A stretch of 64,000 nucleotides of DNA from Treponema brennaborense DSM 12168 (GCF_000212415.1 NC_015500.1:2852001-2916000); one strand, 5' to 3'; shown: positions 53,963 through 62,929, numbered from the stretch's first letter. The notes: generated by a model not told the origin, from the letters alone. Numbers and translations are program-made.

Positions 53963-54588
53963 ATACACATTTTTTTGTATTTTTGAATCAAACTACTTTT
54001 TCCCACAAAATGAGCAAGAGTGTTCCTGTCAACTTCAAAATATTTGGCAATTTTTCTTTGTGATATACGGCAGAACAACAGTTCGCATATTAGTTCGTCT
54101 TTTTGATATAGCTTATGCCGTTTTGGAGATGTTTTTCTTCCTTTAGGTCTTCCTAAAATAGTGCCACTTGCTTTTTTCAATTTTAACGCTTCTTTCGTTC
54201 TTTGACTAATTAGATTACGCTCAATTTCTGCACTTAATCCAAACGCAAACGCCAATACCTTGCTTTGAATATCGTCGCCAAGTCGATAGTTGTCTTTTAT
54301 TGTCCACACTTTGCATTCTTTATTCATACAAATATTCAATATTTCCATAATCATAAAAAGATTTCGTCCTAGACGACTAAGTTCTGCACAAATTATTAAA
54401 TCACCTTTTTTAACTTGCTGTAAAAGAAGCCCTAGTTTTCGTTTGTCGTAATTTTTTGTTCCGCTGATTGTTTCTTCTATCCAGCCGTCAACGTTAAGCT
54501 TTTCTTTTTTACAAAAATTGTTAATTTCAAACCGCTGGTTTTCAACTGTCTGTTTGTCGGTGCTAACCCGAATATATCCGTATGTCAT
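53959..54588 (-). CDS. Serine site-specific recombinase, probable DNA invertase
   Basis: A 209-residue small serine recombinase. YIRVSTDKQTVENQ carries the catalytic Ser (about residue 9), AELSRLGRNLFMIMEIL the conserved Arg pair, and AEIERNLISQRTKEAL the long E helix. The C-terminal DNA-binding helix-turn-helix is CRISQRKIAKYFEVDRNTLA. The size and layout are those of Hin/Gin/Pin invertases and small resolvases. It lies against the inverted repeat: its stop codon at 53959 sits inside the right arm. This placement is the main evidence that it inverts the specificity segment. No Fis-type enhancer was identified. Resolvase activity is an alternative. Confidence 0.88.
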   Translation of the reverse strand: MTYGYIRVSTDKQTVENQRFEINNFCKKEKLNVDGWIEETISGTKNYDKRKLGLLLQQVKKGDLIICAELSRLGRNLFMIMEILNICMNKECKVWTIKDNYRLGDDIQSKVLAFAFGLSAEIERNLISQRTKEALKLKKASGTILGRPKGRKTSPKRHKLYQKDELICELLFCRISQRKIAKYFEVDRNTLAHFVGKSSLIQKYKKMCI

Positions 54589-55100
54589 TTTATAACCTCG
54601 TTACAGAGTATTAAAGAGGAAATCAAATGGAACAGCAACCAACTACGAATTCTATTGCATTTAACAAATGCCTATATTCTTACAGAACAATTATTAATAC
54701 AATCAAATCTCAGCCAAAGAGCAAAAGTATAGACTAATTTAGACATGTATTGTTTATTTTAGGAATTAGTTAAAAATTTAATTCATTTTCTATCAACTTC
54801 ATGTGGCGTGTACCATAGGATAGGAAGGATTCATAGGAAATGATTATTAAACTTTATCAGAATTTATTCTGATAAAGTAACAGGGAATTGTCAGCTTTAG
54901 CTGACAAGGGGTGTAACCCTCGTGTTAGTCTAACGGCATTGGTAAGTACTACTGGTAGTAAAAACATACAGTTTCAATATTCTCTTATATAACTCAATAA
55001 TACACTGTATTTTTGTATCTCTATATGATATATTAAATAAGCGATTCTATATAACTTGCTATAACACAATAAAATATATTATAACAATACTATAATTCAA
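54589..55100. other. Gene-free right end of island 2
   Basis: Very AT-rich with no credible reading frame. It holds two hairpins, TTATCAG/CTGATAA near 54858-54880 and GTCAGC/GCTGAC near 54889-54904. The promoter of the recombinase gene probably lies near its left end. Confidence 0.55.
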
Positions 55101-55140
55101 TGGCATGCAAGAGGTAAGGGGTTCAAGTCCCCTCATCTCC
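55101..55140 (+). repeat. tRNA-Ala 3' fragment, right attachment site of island 2
   Basis: Forty bases identical to 43021-43060, the 3' half of tRNA-Ala from the anticodon loop to the acceptor end. The 5' half is missing, so no tRNA is made. It begins exactly where the AT-rich island ends. Confidence 0.9.
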
Positions 55141-55735
55141 AAAAAGACCGAACATTCCGTTCGGTCTTTTTTTTCGTTTTCAGCGTTCCGAAAACGAAAC
55201 GTATCATATGATACCGTCCGACAGGGCGGTTTTATTTTTTTAGGGGACTTGAACCGAAGCGGCACTGCCGCGCAGGCGGGGCAAAGCCCAAGTCCCCTCA
55301 TCTCCAAAAAGACCGAACATTCCGTTCGGTCTTTTTTTTCCGTTTTCAGCGTTCCGAAAACGAAACGTATCATATGATACCGTCCGACAGGGCGGTTTTA
55401 TTTTTTTAGGGGACTTGAACCGAAGCGGCACTGCCGCGCAGGCGGGGCAAAGCCCAAGTCCCCTCATCTCCAAAAAGACCGAACATTCCGTTCGGTCTTT
55501 TTTTTCGTTTTCAGCGTTCCGAAAACGAAACGTATCATATGATACCGTCCGACAGGGCGGTTTTATTTTTTTAGGGGACTTGAACCGGAGCGGCACTGCC
55601 GCGCAGGCGGGGCAAAGCCCAAGTCCCCTCATCTCCAAAAAGACCGAACATTCCGTTCGGTCTTTTTTTCGTTCTCAGCGTTCCGAAAACGAAACGTATC
55701 ATATGATACCGTCCGACAGGGCGGTTTTATTTTTT
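55125..55735. repeat. Tandem array of about 165-base tail-terminator units
   Basis: Units start at 55125, 55290, 55456 and 55621, with periods of 165, 166 and 165 bases, and the last unit is cut at about 115 bases where the thioesterase gene ends. Each unit starts with AAGTCCCCTCATCTCC (the tRNA tail), has GACCGAAC/GTTCGGTC plus T-run (a terminator), then CGTTTTC/GAAAACG, the palindrome GTATCATATGATAC, CCGTCC/GGGCGG plus T-rich tail, and AGGGGACTTG, which pairs with the next tail. Copies are nearly identical (GAACCGAAG versus GAACCGGAG, small length changes in the T-run). Frames across it are spurious. Confidence 0.9.
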
Positions 55736-56488
55736 CTACGCAAAATACAGTTCGCTTTCAAAGCAGGTGCCGCCGTCCGTCTTTCCGACGACGATAAGCT
55801 TATGCGCGGATTCTTCTGCTTTGCCGAACAGGCGGAGCGTATCTCCTTTTCGGGCTTCATGCGAATAATTAATACGGAAATCGGTGAGCGTTTTTTGCTG
55901 ATATTCGGCGGGAAGGCAATCGATGATATACGCACCGTAACGCGCGTTGTTCATGTGTCCGTTCGCGTCGATATCGGTATAACGGATCGTCCGTTCGTCC
56001 AGCAGCTGCATATCTTCGGGAACCGCGATCTTTGTACAATCAAGACCGCAGAACTCAGTTTTAAGCGTCGGTTCGTCGCGCAGCGTGAACTGGGACGGCT
56101 TCATGATTCTGCGAAGTTCGGGATTTACGACGAGCCAAGTACTGTACCCCGACACGAGCGACTGCCCGGAAACACCGGTAATTTCATAGCGGCGGGCAAG
56201 CTGCAAACCGACGGGCGCTTCTTCCCAAGTTTTTATCGTGATAATATCGTTCGATTTCGGCATGGAATGGATTTTAAACGATACGCGCGACACCAGAATC
56301 GCCACGCCGTGGTCATTCAAATATTCGTACGTAAAACCGCGCTGATGATAATCTTCAATAGCGGAATCGGCCGTTACCAAAAGCAGCTCCGAAAGATTGA
56401 GCTGATGCAATTCATCGCACTGACAAAAGTTCAGTTTCGTTTCCCGATAAAAAAAAGTATCCTCATGCCACTGCTTAAAACATATCAT
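55736..56488 (-). CDS. Acyl-ACP thioesterase
   Basis: A 250-residue double hotdog protein of the FatA/FatB-like bacterial family, which hydrolyses acyl-ACP and ends fatty-acid elongation in the cytoplasm. The N-terminal half has CQCDELHQLNLSELLLVTADS. The C-terminal half carries the catalytic-type motif YTDIDANGHMNNARYG (Asp-x-Asn-x-His). The length is normal for the family. It is backbone-like in base use. Its stop codon lies directly against the last unit of the tandem array, so the array borders a functional gene. Confidence 0.85.
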   Translation of the reverse strand: MICFKQWHEDTFFYRETKLNFCQCDELHQLNLSELLLVTADSAIEDYHQRGFTYEYLNDHGVAILVSRVSFKIHSMPKSNDIITIKTWEEAPVGLQLARRYEITGVSGQSLVSGYSTWLVVNPELRRIMKPSQFTLRDEPTLKTEFCGLDCTKIAVPEDMQLLDERTIRYTDIDANGHMNNARYGAYIIDCLPAEYQQKTLTDFRINYSHEARKGDTLRLFGKAEESAHKLIVVGKTDGGTCFESELYFA

Positions 56489-56563
56489 GTATTACTTCCT
56501 GCGGATTGATTCAAAACGCCGATGAAGAACGCGTCCTTTTCCGGCAGCTCCGCCGTAACTATA

Positions 56564-57424
56564 TCACATCAGACCGTCGCTGCCAACAACCGGCCGCAGC
56601 GCATATACGATCCGAACGGTCGTATTCACCGGATACGGATACGAACTTTCCGTGAGCGGAAACACGCGCTCGATCAACGCCGCAGCGGCATCGTCCAACA
56701 ACGCGCTGCCGGATCCCGCTTCGATACGGTAAGAATCGAGCGTTCCGTACGGGCCGATCGATATGCGAACCGTAACGCGGCCTTCAACCGCACGCCGCCG
56801 GGCGCGCTCCGGATACGTTAAATTGTCCAGGATTTTCCGGTCGAGCAACGCAAGCACCGCCGGTTCCGTTGCGGCGGCACCCGGCGCGTTACCGGGTGTA
56901 TCGCCGTTAACGTGCGCCGGTTCAAGGCGTCCCGGTTCAAGGAGTTCTGTTACGGCGGCAGCTGCCGGTTCATGGCCACCGCCGCCGGACACGATTTCCG
57001 GCGCGTCATCGGATATGCTGCCGGACACGATTTCCGGTGCGTCATCGGATATGCCGCCGGATGCGGCGGACTGCAGTGAAAAGTTCCGGACGGCGGACAG
57101 CTCAGGTTTGGAGGCTGCTTCCGGTTTACTGGCTGCCGATTTGGCGGACAACTCAGGTTTGGAGGCCGGTTCCGGTTTACTGGCTGCCGGTTTGACGGAC
57201 AGCTCAGGTTTGGAGGCCGGTTCCGCTCTCAGTTCCGCGGCGCCGTTCAGAACGATGCGTATCGGCAAAAATCGGCGCGCCGCATCCGCGTCGGAAGTAT
57301 CGGCACCGCCGCATATCTGCAGCACGGCACTCACCCCGCACGGAACGGCAGTCCAAAAAATCGCCGCGGAAACGGCAGCCGCCCCGCAGCGACGCAGCCT
57401 CCGCCGTTTTTCCGCATCGCGCAT
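56564..57424 (-). CDS. tonB: TonB-like energy transducer
   Basis: A 286-residue protein. A short N-terminal cytoplasmic part and one membrane helix (CGAAAVSAAIFWTAVPCGV) are followed by a long periplasmic stretch of degenerate repeats (SKPELSAKSAASKPEAA, 17 residues, and DDAPEIVSG, 11 residues). The C-terminal 90 residues form a TonB domain (RRAVEGRVTVRISIGPYG...RIVYAL). It would carry energy from the inner membrane to the receptor encoded just upstream. The Lys/Pro-rich spacer of classical TonB is here Ser/Lys/Pro/Glu/Ala-rich. The start at 57424 is uncertain; a longer frame overlaps the receptor gene by 70 bases. Confidence 0.75.
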   Translation of the reverse strand: MRDAEKRRRLRRCGAAAVSAAIFWTAVPCGVSAVLQICGGADTSDADAARRFLPIRIVLNGAAELRAEPASKPELSVKPAASKPEPASKPELSAKSAASKPEAASKPELSAVRNFSLQSAASGGISDDAPEIVSGSISDDAPEIVSGGGGHEPAAAAVTELLEPGRLEPAHVNGDTPGNAPGAAATEPAVLALLDRKILDNLTYPERARRRAVEGRVTVRISIGPYGTLDSYRIEAGSGSALLDDAAAALIERVFPLTESSYPYPVNTTVRIVYALRPVVGSDGLM

Positions 57425-57441
57425 CAAACCGTACCGCGGCT

Positions 57442-59457
57442 TTAATACCGGAACGAAGCGCGTATACTGAACGTGCGCCCCGTTCCCGGATAATACGCCG
57501 CGCCGCTCCACGCAGAAGGAGCCGTAGCGAACGTCGCGTACTTTACGTTGAACAGATTTTCAACCGAAGCGGAAACCGTCAGCATATTGTCCAGCTGCGG
57601 CGGCGTGTACCGCAGTGAAAGGCCGACGAGCGCGTACGGATCGAGCTTTGCGTACGCGTTCGCAGTGTCGCCGCTCATATACCGGCTTCCGATAACCGAA
57701 ACGTCGGACGATGCGACGATTCCCTGAGGCAGATTGAACGCAGCCTGACAATACGCGTTCACAGCCGCCTGCAGCGGTATCCGATTGTTTTCAGCCGCAC
57801 CGGCGGCGAAAACCGCATACACGTATCCGACGTTTCCGTTCAAACTGAACCATGAAACGGGAGACGACTTCACGGAAAGAGAGCCGCCGATTCTGCGCGT
57901 CGCGTCCAGATTTTCATTCCGATACGTCGCCGCGTTGTAGCTTATTTCGTTTTCGAGATACGTTACGTAGGCAACGGCGGCGGTTTCGATTTTATCACCG
58001 AACGCATATTTTGCACCCGCTTCCGCGTTCCAGCCGTTTTCCGGCTTCAAATCCGCGTTAAAACCGGCACCAGACGCAAGCGACGTTTTTTCATCGATAA
58101 AAGGCAGCCGGAACATCGTGCCGTATTTTGCGTATACGGACGCCGTTTCGGTAAAATTATAGCTCGCCGCAATATCGTACGCCCAGGCGTAATACGTATC
58201 ATCGGCGCTGAACGAAGCCGATTTTTTTTCGGCAGATATGTTCGCCGCGGTAAAACGCACGCCCGCGTTCAGCACGACCGGAACGGTAAAAGAGAACGAC
58301 GCGCTCGCGTACGGCGCGTACGAAAACTGATTGATTTCGTATTCGTTCGTCAACGTTTTACGTGCCGACTCTCCGTATTTTTGCCCGGTATACAGTACGC
58401 CGCTGAAATCGAATCCGGCGCGGGCCGCGAGCGATCCTGCCAAAAACAAATCCGTATACACGGCCTGCGCGGCCGCTTCTATTTGATGAAAGAAATACGT
58501 CCTGTACCCGTAATTGTCGAACTGCCGGTTTTTATACGTCCAGGCGACGGGCAGGGAAACGGTCAATTTATCACCGGGAACGAATTCGCCCGTCAGCGCA
58601 GCGCCGGTGTTCCATTCCGAACCTTTATCCTTGCTCGTAACGGACGCCGCGTTCGCCTGCGTGGGATCGGCGTTAAATTCGGCTTCGGTCAAACTGCCGG
58701 GCAGTTCAAAATCGGTCGTAAAATATGACGCGGACGGTCTGAACGTCAGTTTGCCGGCAGCCGAGACGTATCCGTTGAGTCCGGCGTTCAGGGACGACAG
58801 CGCCGAATGTTCGCGCCACCCGCTGCTTCGGTAATAATCAACGAACGCACGGACGCCGCCTTTTTCGGAACCGAATCCGCCGGAAGCCTGCAAAGTCGTT
58901 TCGTTATTGCTGCCGTAAGAAACGGACGCGTCGCCGGTTACGCCGGTTTCGGGCTTTTTGGTAACGATGTTCACGACGCCGCCGACCGCACCGGAACCGT
59001 ACCGCGCGCCGGCCGCTCCGTCGATAACTTCAATGCGTTCCACGGCGGAAAGCGGCACCGCGCTCCAATTCTGCGGAGACATATCGGGATTATTCTGCCG
59101 TTTGCCGTCAACAAGGACAACGACCTGACCGAACGGATTGTCACCGGAAGCGCCTCTCATGCGGATTGACGCCGTGCTTTTACCGTAATATCCTTCGGTA
59201 AACGTAACGCCGGGCACCGTCGCCAGCACTTCCATCACGGACGTTTTGCCGGAAGCGGCAATATCATCGGCAGTAATAACGGTAACGGCCGCAGGAACAG
59301 AATACACGTTTTGTTCGTCGGGAGCGGCGGAAACCGTATAGGTTCTCACGCTATCACCCCGCAAGTCCGGCTCCGAATCCGTCATCGAATCGGCAAAAGC
59401 GAACGTACCCACTGCAGCGACACACACGGCCGCCGCACACACACGGGAAAACTGCAT
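57442..59457 (-). CDS. btuB: TonB-dependent outer-membrane receptor, probable cobalamin transporter
   Basis: A 671-residue barrel receptor with a signal peptide (MQFSRVCAAAVCVAAVGTFAFA). The plug domain shows VPAAVTVITADDIAASG and VNIVTKKPETG, and the C terminus ends TFSIRASFRY with a terminal Tyr. It lies under a cobalamin riboswitch, and metH lies next to the riboswitch, so vitamin B12 or a corrinoid is the expected ligand. The symbol is assigned from that context; a different ligand cannot be excluded. A TonB-like gene follows. The start at 59457 is supported by GAGGAGG; the frame to 59550 runs into the riboswitch. Confidence 0.85.
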   Translation of the reverse strand: MQFSRVCAAAVCVAAVGTFAFADSMTDSEPDLRGDSVRTYTVSAAPDEQNVYSVPAAVTVITADDIAASGKTSVMEVLATVPGVTFTEGYYGKSTASIRMRGASGDNPFGQVVVLVDGKRQNNPDMSPQNWSAVPLSAVERIEVIDGAAGARYGSGAVGGVVNIVTKKPETGVTGDASVSYGSNNETTLQASGGFGSEKGGVRAFVDYYRSSGWREHSALSSLNAGLNGYVSAAGKLTFRPSASYFTTDFELPGSLTEAEFNADPTQANAASVTSKDKGSEWNTGAALTGEFVPGDKLTVSLPVAWTYKNRQFDNYGYRTYFFHQIEAAAQAVYTDLFLAGSLAARAGFDFSGVLYTGQKYGESARKTLTNEYEINQFSYAPYASASFSFTVPVVLNAGVRFTAANISAEKKSASFSADDTYYAWAYDIAASYNFTETASVYAKYGTMFRLPFIDEKTSLASGAGFNADLKPENGWNAEAGAKYAFGDKIETAAVAYVTYLENEISYNAATYRNENLDATRRIGGSLSVKSSPVSWFSLNGNVGYVYAVFAAGAAENNRIPLQAAVNAYCQAAFNLPQGIVASSDVSVIGSRYMSGDTANAYAKLDPYALVGLSLRYTPPQLDNMLTVSASVENLFNVKYATFATAPSAWSGAAYYPGTGRTFSIRASFRY

Positions 59458-59496
59458 ACAAACCTCCTCGGGAATGTAAGAAAAAAAATAAGATGC

Positions 59497-59680
59497 GACG
59501 GGCGTCTCCTGGCTTACGGCTCCGTTCCGCGCCTTCTCACCTTCCGGCAATGGCGTACGTGCGGAACGGCGTACCTCCCCGCATCCCGTTCGGGAAGCGG
59601 AAACGGTACGAATCGTTTACAGTGGCGGGACCGCTCCGGTATTGCACCGGATTCCGTGACCGTCAGCCGACAGCATAACA
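59497..59680 (-). promoter_or_regulatory. Cobalamin riboswitch
   Basis: On the minus strand the conserved elements of the B12 riboswitch occur in order: GGTGCAATACCGGAGCGGTC, then CCCGCCACTGTAA (the B12-box region), and AAGCCAGGAGAC near its 3' end. It ends about 40 bases before the receptor start. Binding of adenosylcobalamin would be expected to block expression of the receptor when B12 is plentiful. Boundaries are approximate. Confidence 0.95.
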
Positions 59681-59706
59681 AAGAAATCTGTTTTAAGCAA
59701 ATGATT

Positions 59707-62295
59707 TTACGAAAACACACTTTGCGCGTATTTTACGGTTTCAAGCGCGTCTTTGCCGTAAAAGTCGGCTCCGATCATATCGGCGTATTCCGGCGTTAAA
59801 ACGGCGCCGCCGACGCACACTTTGCACCAGGGAGCCCGGGCGCGCAGCAGCGTGATCGTGGCTTCCATTGCGGGAACGGTCGTCGTCATGAGCGCGCTCA
59901 GTCCCGCGAGCCGAACGCGTTTTTCCGCGCAGATTTCGGCAATCCGTTCGGGCGACACGTCTTTGCCCAAGTCGACGACGGTAAAACCGTAATTTTCAAG
60001 CAGCACTTTTACGATGTTTTTGCCGATATCGTGGATATCGCCCTTAACGGTCGCGAGTACGACGGTGCCTTTGCTTTCATCGGTTTTGCCCGCGGCGGCG
60101 AGCGTTTCTTTTATAACCGAAAACGCGGCTTTTGCGGCTTCCGCGCTCATCAAAAGCTGCGGAAGATACACTTTTTTAGCTTCAAATCCTTTGCCCACGA
60201 CGTCGAGTGCGGGAATCAGGTGATTGTTGATAATATCAAGCGCTTCCGTCGTGCCGAGCAGCGTACGGGTACGCGCGGCGGCATCTTCTTTTAAGCCGCG
60301 GATAACCGCGTATTCGAGCGTTTGCGGCGGCGCGCTTTGAACGGAGCCGCTGCCCGCTGCCGTCGCCGGAGCGCTTTGAGCCGCTGCCGTCGCCGGGACA
60401 CGGTGAACAGCGGCGGCAGACTGAGCGCCACCTGCCGAGAGCGGCGGCGGGGCCGCACCGTACGATTCGGCGAACGCGATGTAATCGCTACAGTGCGGAT
60501 CGTAACCGGAAAGCGCGCAAAAACACGCGTACGCTTTCATCATTTCCGCCGAGTTCGGATTCATGATCGCGGCGCTCAGCCCGTTCTGCATCGCCATCGT
60601 AAAAAAGGAAGCGGTAATGAGTTCGCGCTGCGGCAGTCCGAACGATACGTTCGACACGCCCAAAATCGAACGGCCGCCGAATTCGTCGCGGACGGCGCGC
60701 AGCGTCTCAAGCGTTACCGCAGCGGCACCGGGGTCGGAACTGACCGCCATCGCCAGCGGGTCTATGACGATATCCTTGCGCGCAATACCGTATTCGGCGG
60801 CGGCGGCGTATATCTTCCGAACGATACGGAGGCGACCTTCCGCCGTTTCCGGAATGCCGTCTTCGTCCAGCATGAGCGCAACGACCGCACCGCCGTATTT
60901 TTTGACTAGCGGGAACACCGCGTCCATCACTTCGCGCTTGCCGTTTACCGAATTGACCAGCGCTTTGCCGTTGTAAACGCGAAGCGCCGCTTCCATAGCC
61001 GCGGGATCGGAGGTGTCGAGCTGAAGCGGCAGATCCGTAACGCTTTGCAATTCGGTAACGACCGTTACCAACAGTTCCGTTTCGTCTATTTCAGGCAGTC
61101 CGACGTTCACGTCGAGCACGTGCGCGCCTTTTTCTTCCTGCGCGAGACCTTCGCGGATAATGTACTGAATATCGTGCTCACGGAGCGCCTGCTTGAACCG
61201 CTTTTTTCCGGTCGGATTGATACGTTCGCCCACGAGTATCGGTTTTTTGCCGAACGCGACGGTTTTCGTATAAGAAGAAATCAGCGTAACGCCCGTGTCG
61301 CGCCGCACCGGACACGGTTTACCCGCGCACGCGTTTACCAAACGGCAGATATGTTCGCTCGTCGTACCGCAGCAGCCGCCGACGAGCGCCGCGCCGCGAT
61401 CGACGAAGCCCGCCGTTACCCGCGCGAATTCGGCGGGCGTTACGTCGTACACGGTACGGCCATTTTCACTGCGGGGAAGCCCCGCGTTCGGGTTCACCGC
61501 AAGCGGAATACTCGCGGCGGCGGAAAGCCGATCAAGAATCGGCTGCATCTGGTGCGGTCCCAAACTGCAGTTCATGCCGAACGCGTCGACGCCGAGCCCT
61601 TCGAGAACGGCGGTCATGGTTTCGGGGTCGGCGCCGGTCAGGAGCTTGGCCGATTCGTCGTACACGGTCGTTACGATTATCGGCAGCCGGACGTTCAGGG
61701 CGGCGCACGTTTCCTTTGCCGCAACGACCGCCGCCTTCGCTTCGTAGCAGTCGTTCATCGTTTCAATCAGAATCAGATCGACGGCTTCACGCCGCGCCGA
61801 CGAGAGGGCGGCTCGGATCGTGTCCGAAAACAGTTCGACCGCGCCGCTGAACGGAAGGTCGCCGAGCGGTTCAAGCAGTTTGCCCGCGGGTCCTACGTCG
61901 AGCGCGATAAAATGCGGAAGTTCCGCAGGATTTACAGATGCGGGCGCGAGCGAGGCGGCGCGCAGCGTTTCGAGTTCCGCTTCCGGAATCGGTTCGTTTT
62001 CAATGCGGCGGCGCGCTTCGGCGGCGTTTTCAAGCGCGGCGAGGACGACGGATTCGAGTTCTCCGGGCGCGCTGAATTTGAGCCGGTTCGCACCGAACGT
62101 GTTCGTTTTTACGATATTGCAGCCAGCGCGGTAATAGCCGTAGTGCAGCGCGACGATTTTTTCACGCTCGCTCAGATTCCAGGTTTCGGGCAGTTCGCCG
62201 GGTTTCAGTCCCTGCGCCTGCAGCACGGAACCCGTGCCGCCGTCAAAAAACAACACCTGTTTTCCCAAAAGGTTCCGTATATCTGTCCGTTTCAT
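59707..62295 (-). CDS. metH: Cobalamin-dependent methionine synthase lacking the reactivation domain
   Basis: An 862-residue enzyme that transfers the methyl group from methyltetrahydrofolate to homocysteine. The homocysteine domain begins FFDGGTGSVLQ and has the zinc-binding Cys of MNCSLGPH and GGCCGTT. The pterin domain shows VGERINPTGKKRF and LDVNVGLPEIDE. The B12 domain has ATVKGDIHDIGKNIV (the histidine that binds cobalt). The enzyme stops at the end of this domain; E. coli MetH has a further C-terminal region of about 330 residues for reductive reactivation. An Ala/Ser-rich linker lies near residue 665. The start at 62295 is set by AAGGAG. Confidence 0.94.
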   Translation of the reverse strand: MKRTDIRNLLGKQVLFFDGGTGSVLQAQGLKPGELPETWNLSEREKIVALHYGYYRAGCNIVKTNTFGANRLKFSAPGELESVVLAALENAAEARRRIENEPIPEAELETLRAASLAPASVNPAELPHFIALDVGPAGKLLEPLGDLPFSGAVELFSDTIRAALSSARREAVDLILIETMNDCYEAKAAVVAAKETCAALNVRLPIIVTTVYDESAKLLTGADPETMTAVLEGLGVDAFGMNCSLGPHQMQPILDRLSAAASIPLAVNPNAGLPRSENGRTVYDVTPAEFARVTAGFVDRGAALVGGCCGTTSEHICRLVNACAGKPCPVRRDTGVTLISSYTKTVAFGKKPILVGERINPTGKKRFKQALREHDIQYIIREGLAQEEKGAHVLDVNVGLPEIDETELLVTVVTELQSVTDLPLQLDTSDPAAMEAALRVYNGKALVNSVNGKREVMDAVFPLVKKYGGAVVALMLDEDGIPETAEGRLRIVRKIYAAAAEYGIARKDIVIDPLAMAVSSDPGAAAVTLETLRAVRDEFGGRSILGVSNVSFGLPQRELITASFFTMAMQNGLSAAIMNPNSAEMMKAYACFCALSGYDPHCSDYIAFAESYGAAPPPLSAGGAQSAAAVHRVPATAAAQSAPATAAGSGSVQSAPPQTLEYAVIRGLKEDAAARTRTLLGTTEALDIINNHLIPALDVVGKGFEAKKVYLPQLLMSAEAAKAAFSVIKETLAAAGKTDESKGTVVLATVKGDIHDIGKNIVKVLLENYGFTVVDLGKDVSPERIAEICAEKRVRLAGLSALMTTTVPAMEATITLLRARAPWCKVCVGGAVLTPEYADMIGADFYGKDALETVKYAQSVFS

Positions 62296-62388
62296 TGCGG
62301 CAGGCTCCTTGCAAAACGATTTTTCACCAAGATACACTATTGCGCGGGACGCTGCAAGGCGAAAAGGCGCGTCTTGTGCCGAGGCGGC

Positions 62389-62526
62389 TAGCCCGGATTG
62401 AAGGGGGACTGCGTACGCAGTCTTGTGCAGGGAGCGTGCTGCGCGAACGGCGCGGCCGCGGAGTGCACAACGAAGGCGAATGCCGGAGCCCCGCAAAGCC
62501 GGTGTGCGGTGCGGTGCGCTCCGCAT
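62389..62526. repeat. Dispersed repeat copy B
   Basis: Shares CTAGCCCGGAT, AAGGGGGACTGCG, ACGCAGTCTTGTGC and the GCCGG...CCCCGCA...GCCGGTG block with 17957-18098, in the same orientation. The middle part differs (GAGCGTGCTGCGCGAACGGC). It lies between the HTH gene and metH. Confidence 0.75.
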
Positions 62527-62539
62527 AAAAAGGAAAAAA

Positions 62540-62896
62540 TTATTTTTCTACCGCCAATTTATGAATCATTTCTATGATGGTCTGCCGTACGTATACGGGC
62601 AGCCGTTCCAAATCATCGTATACGCTGCAATATTTTACGTACTGCCGGTTTTTTCTGATTTGTTCAGGGAAAACCGACAAGTCGAGGTCTACGCCGATAT
62701 CGGAATCGTCAAGAAAATACTCAAGGGGTTTATGCAGTACCTTCGCGATGCGGACTGCAAGATCAGCAGAGGGCATGTTATCTCTTGAAATTCCCGCGCT
62801 GATGCTTGAAACGGTAAAATTTGCCATTTGTGCCAAACTGTCGCGTGAAATTCCCTGATATTTCAATTCATCGTCGACTTTTTTCCAAAAACTCAT
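62540..62896 (-). CDS. Small HTH (XRE-type) regulator
   Basis: A 118-residue protein. The N-terminal 65 residues show an XRE-like helix-turn-helix (ISRDSLAQMANFTVSSISAG, with LAVRIAKVLHKPLEYFLD following). The C-terminal half, DLDLSVFPEQIRKNRQ and the rest, is a helical region of unknown role. The start at 62896 fits the domain; the longer frame to 62932 has no clear support. It is divergent from a lipoprotein gene, with a repeated site in the space between them, so it probably regulates both. Confidence 0.75.
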   Translation of the reverse strand: MSFWKKVDDELKYQGISRDSLAQMANFTVSSISAGISRDNMPSADLAVRIAKVLHKPLEYFLDDSDIGVDLDLSVFPEQIRKNRQYVKYCSVYDDLERLPVYVRQTIIEMIHKLAVEK

Positions 62897-62929
62897 AGCT
62901 ATTTTTACTACTATTGTAAAAAAGAGTTG

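Larger units (their letters stand above)
43229..55100. mobile_element. Genomic island 2: defence island at tRNA-Ala
   Basis: An AT-rich block flanked by copies of the tRNA-Ala tail. The left junction shares a 19-base string (CAAGTCCCCTCATCTCCAA) with the right one at 55124-55142. It carries a dead integrase at the left edge, then three co-directional genes of a restriction-modification-like system, a silent specificity cassette and a serine recombinase. No relaxase or replication genes are present. With a broken integrase it should be immobile on its own. Boundaries are inferred from the repeats and composition. Confidence 0.8.

Noticed and set aside
53959-54588. A transposon resolvase of an insertion sequence
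   Set aside because: No transposase gene or terminal inverted repeat is nearby, and the gene is pressed against the 110-base inverted repeat. Resolvase chemistry remains possible but an invertase role fits better.
55105-55735. Open frames on both strands across the tandem array (90 to 364 codons)
   Set aside because: They exist only because the unit length (165 or 166 bases) keeps frames open for a while. The same peptide recurs with each unit and runs through terminators and tRNA tails.
55125-55735. A CRISPR array
   Set aside because: The units are contiguous 165-base repeats without unique spacers, and there are no cas genes.
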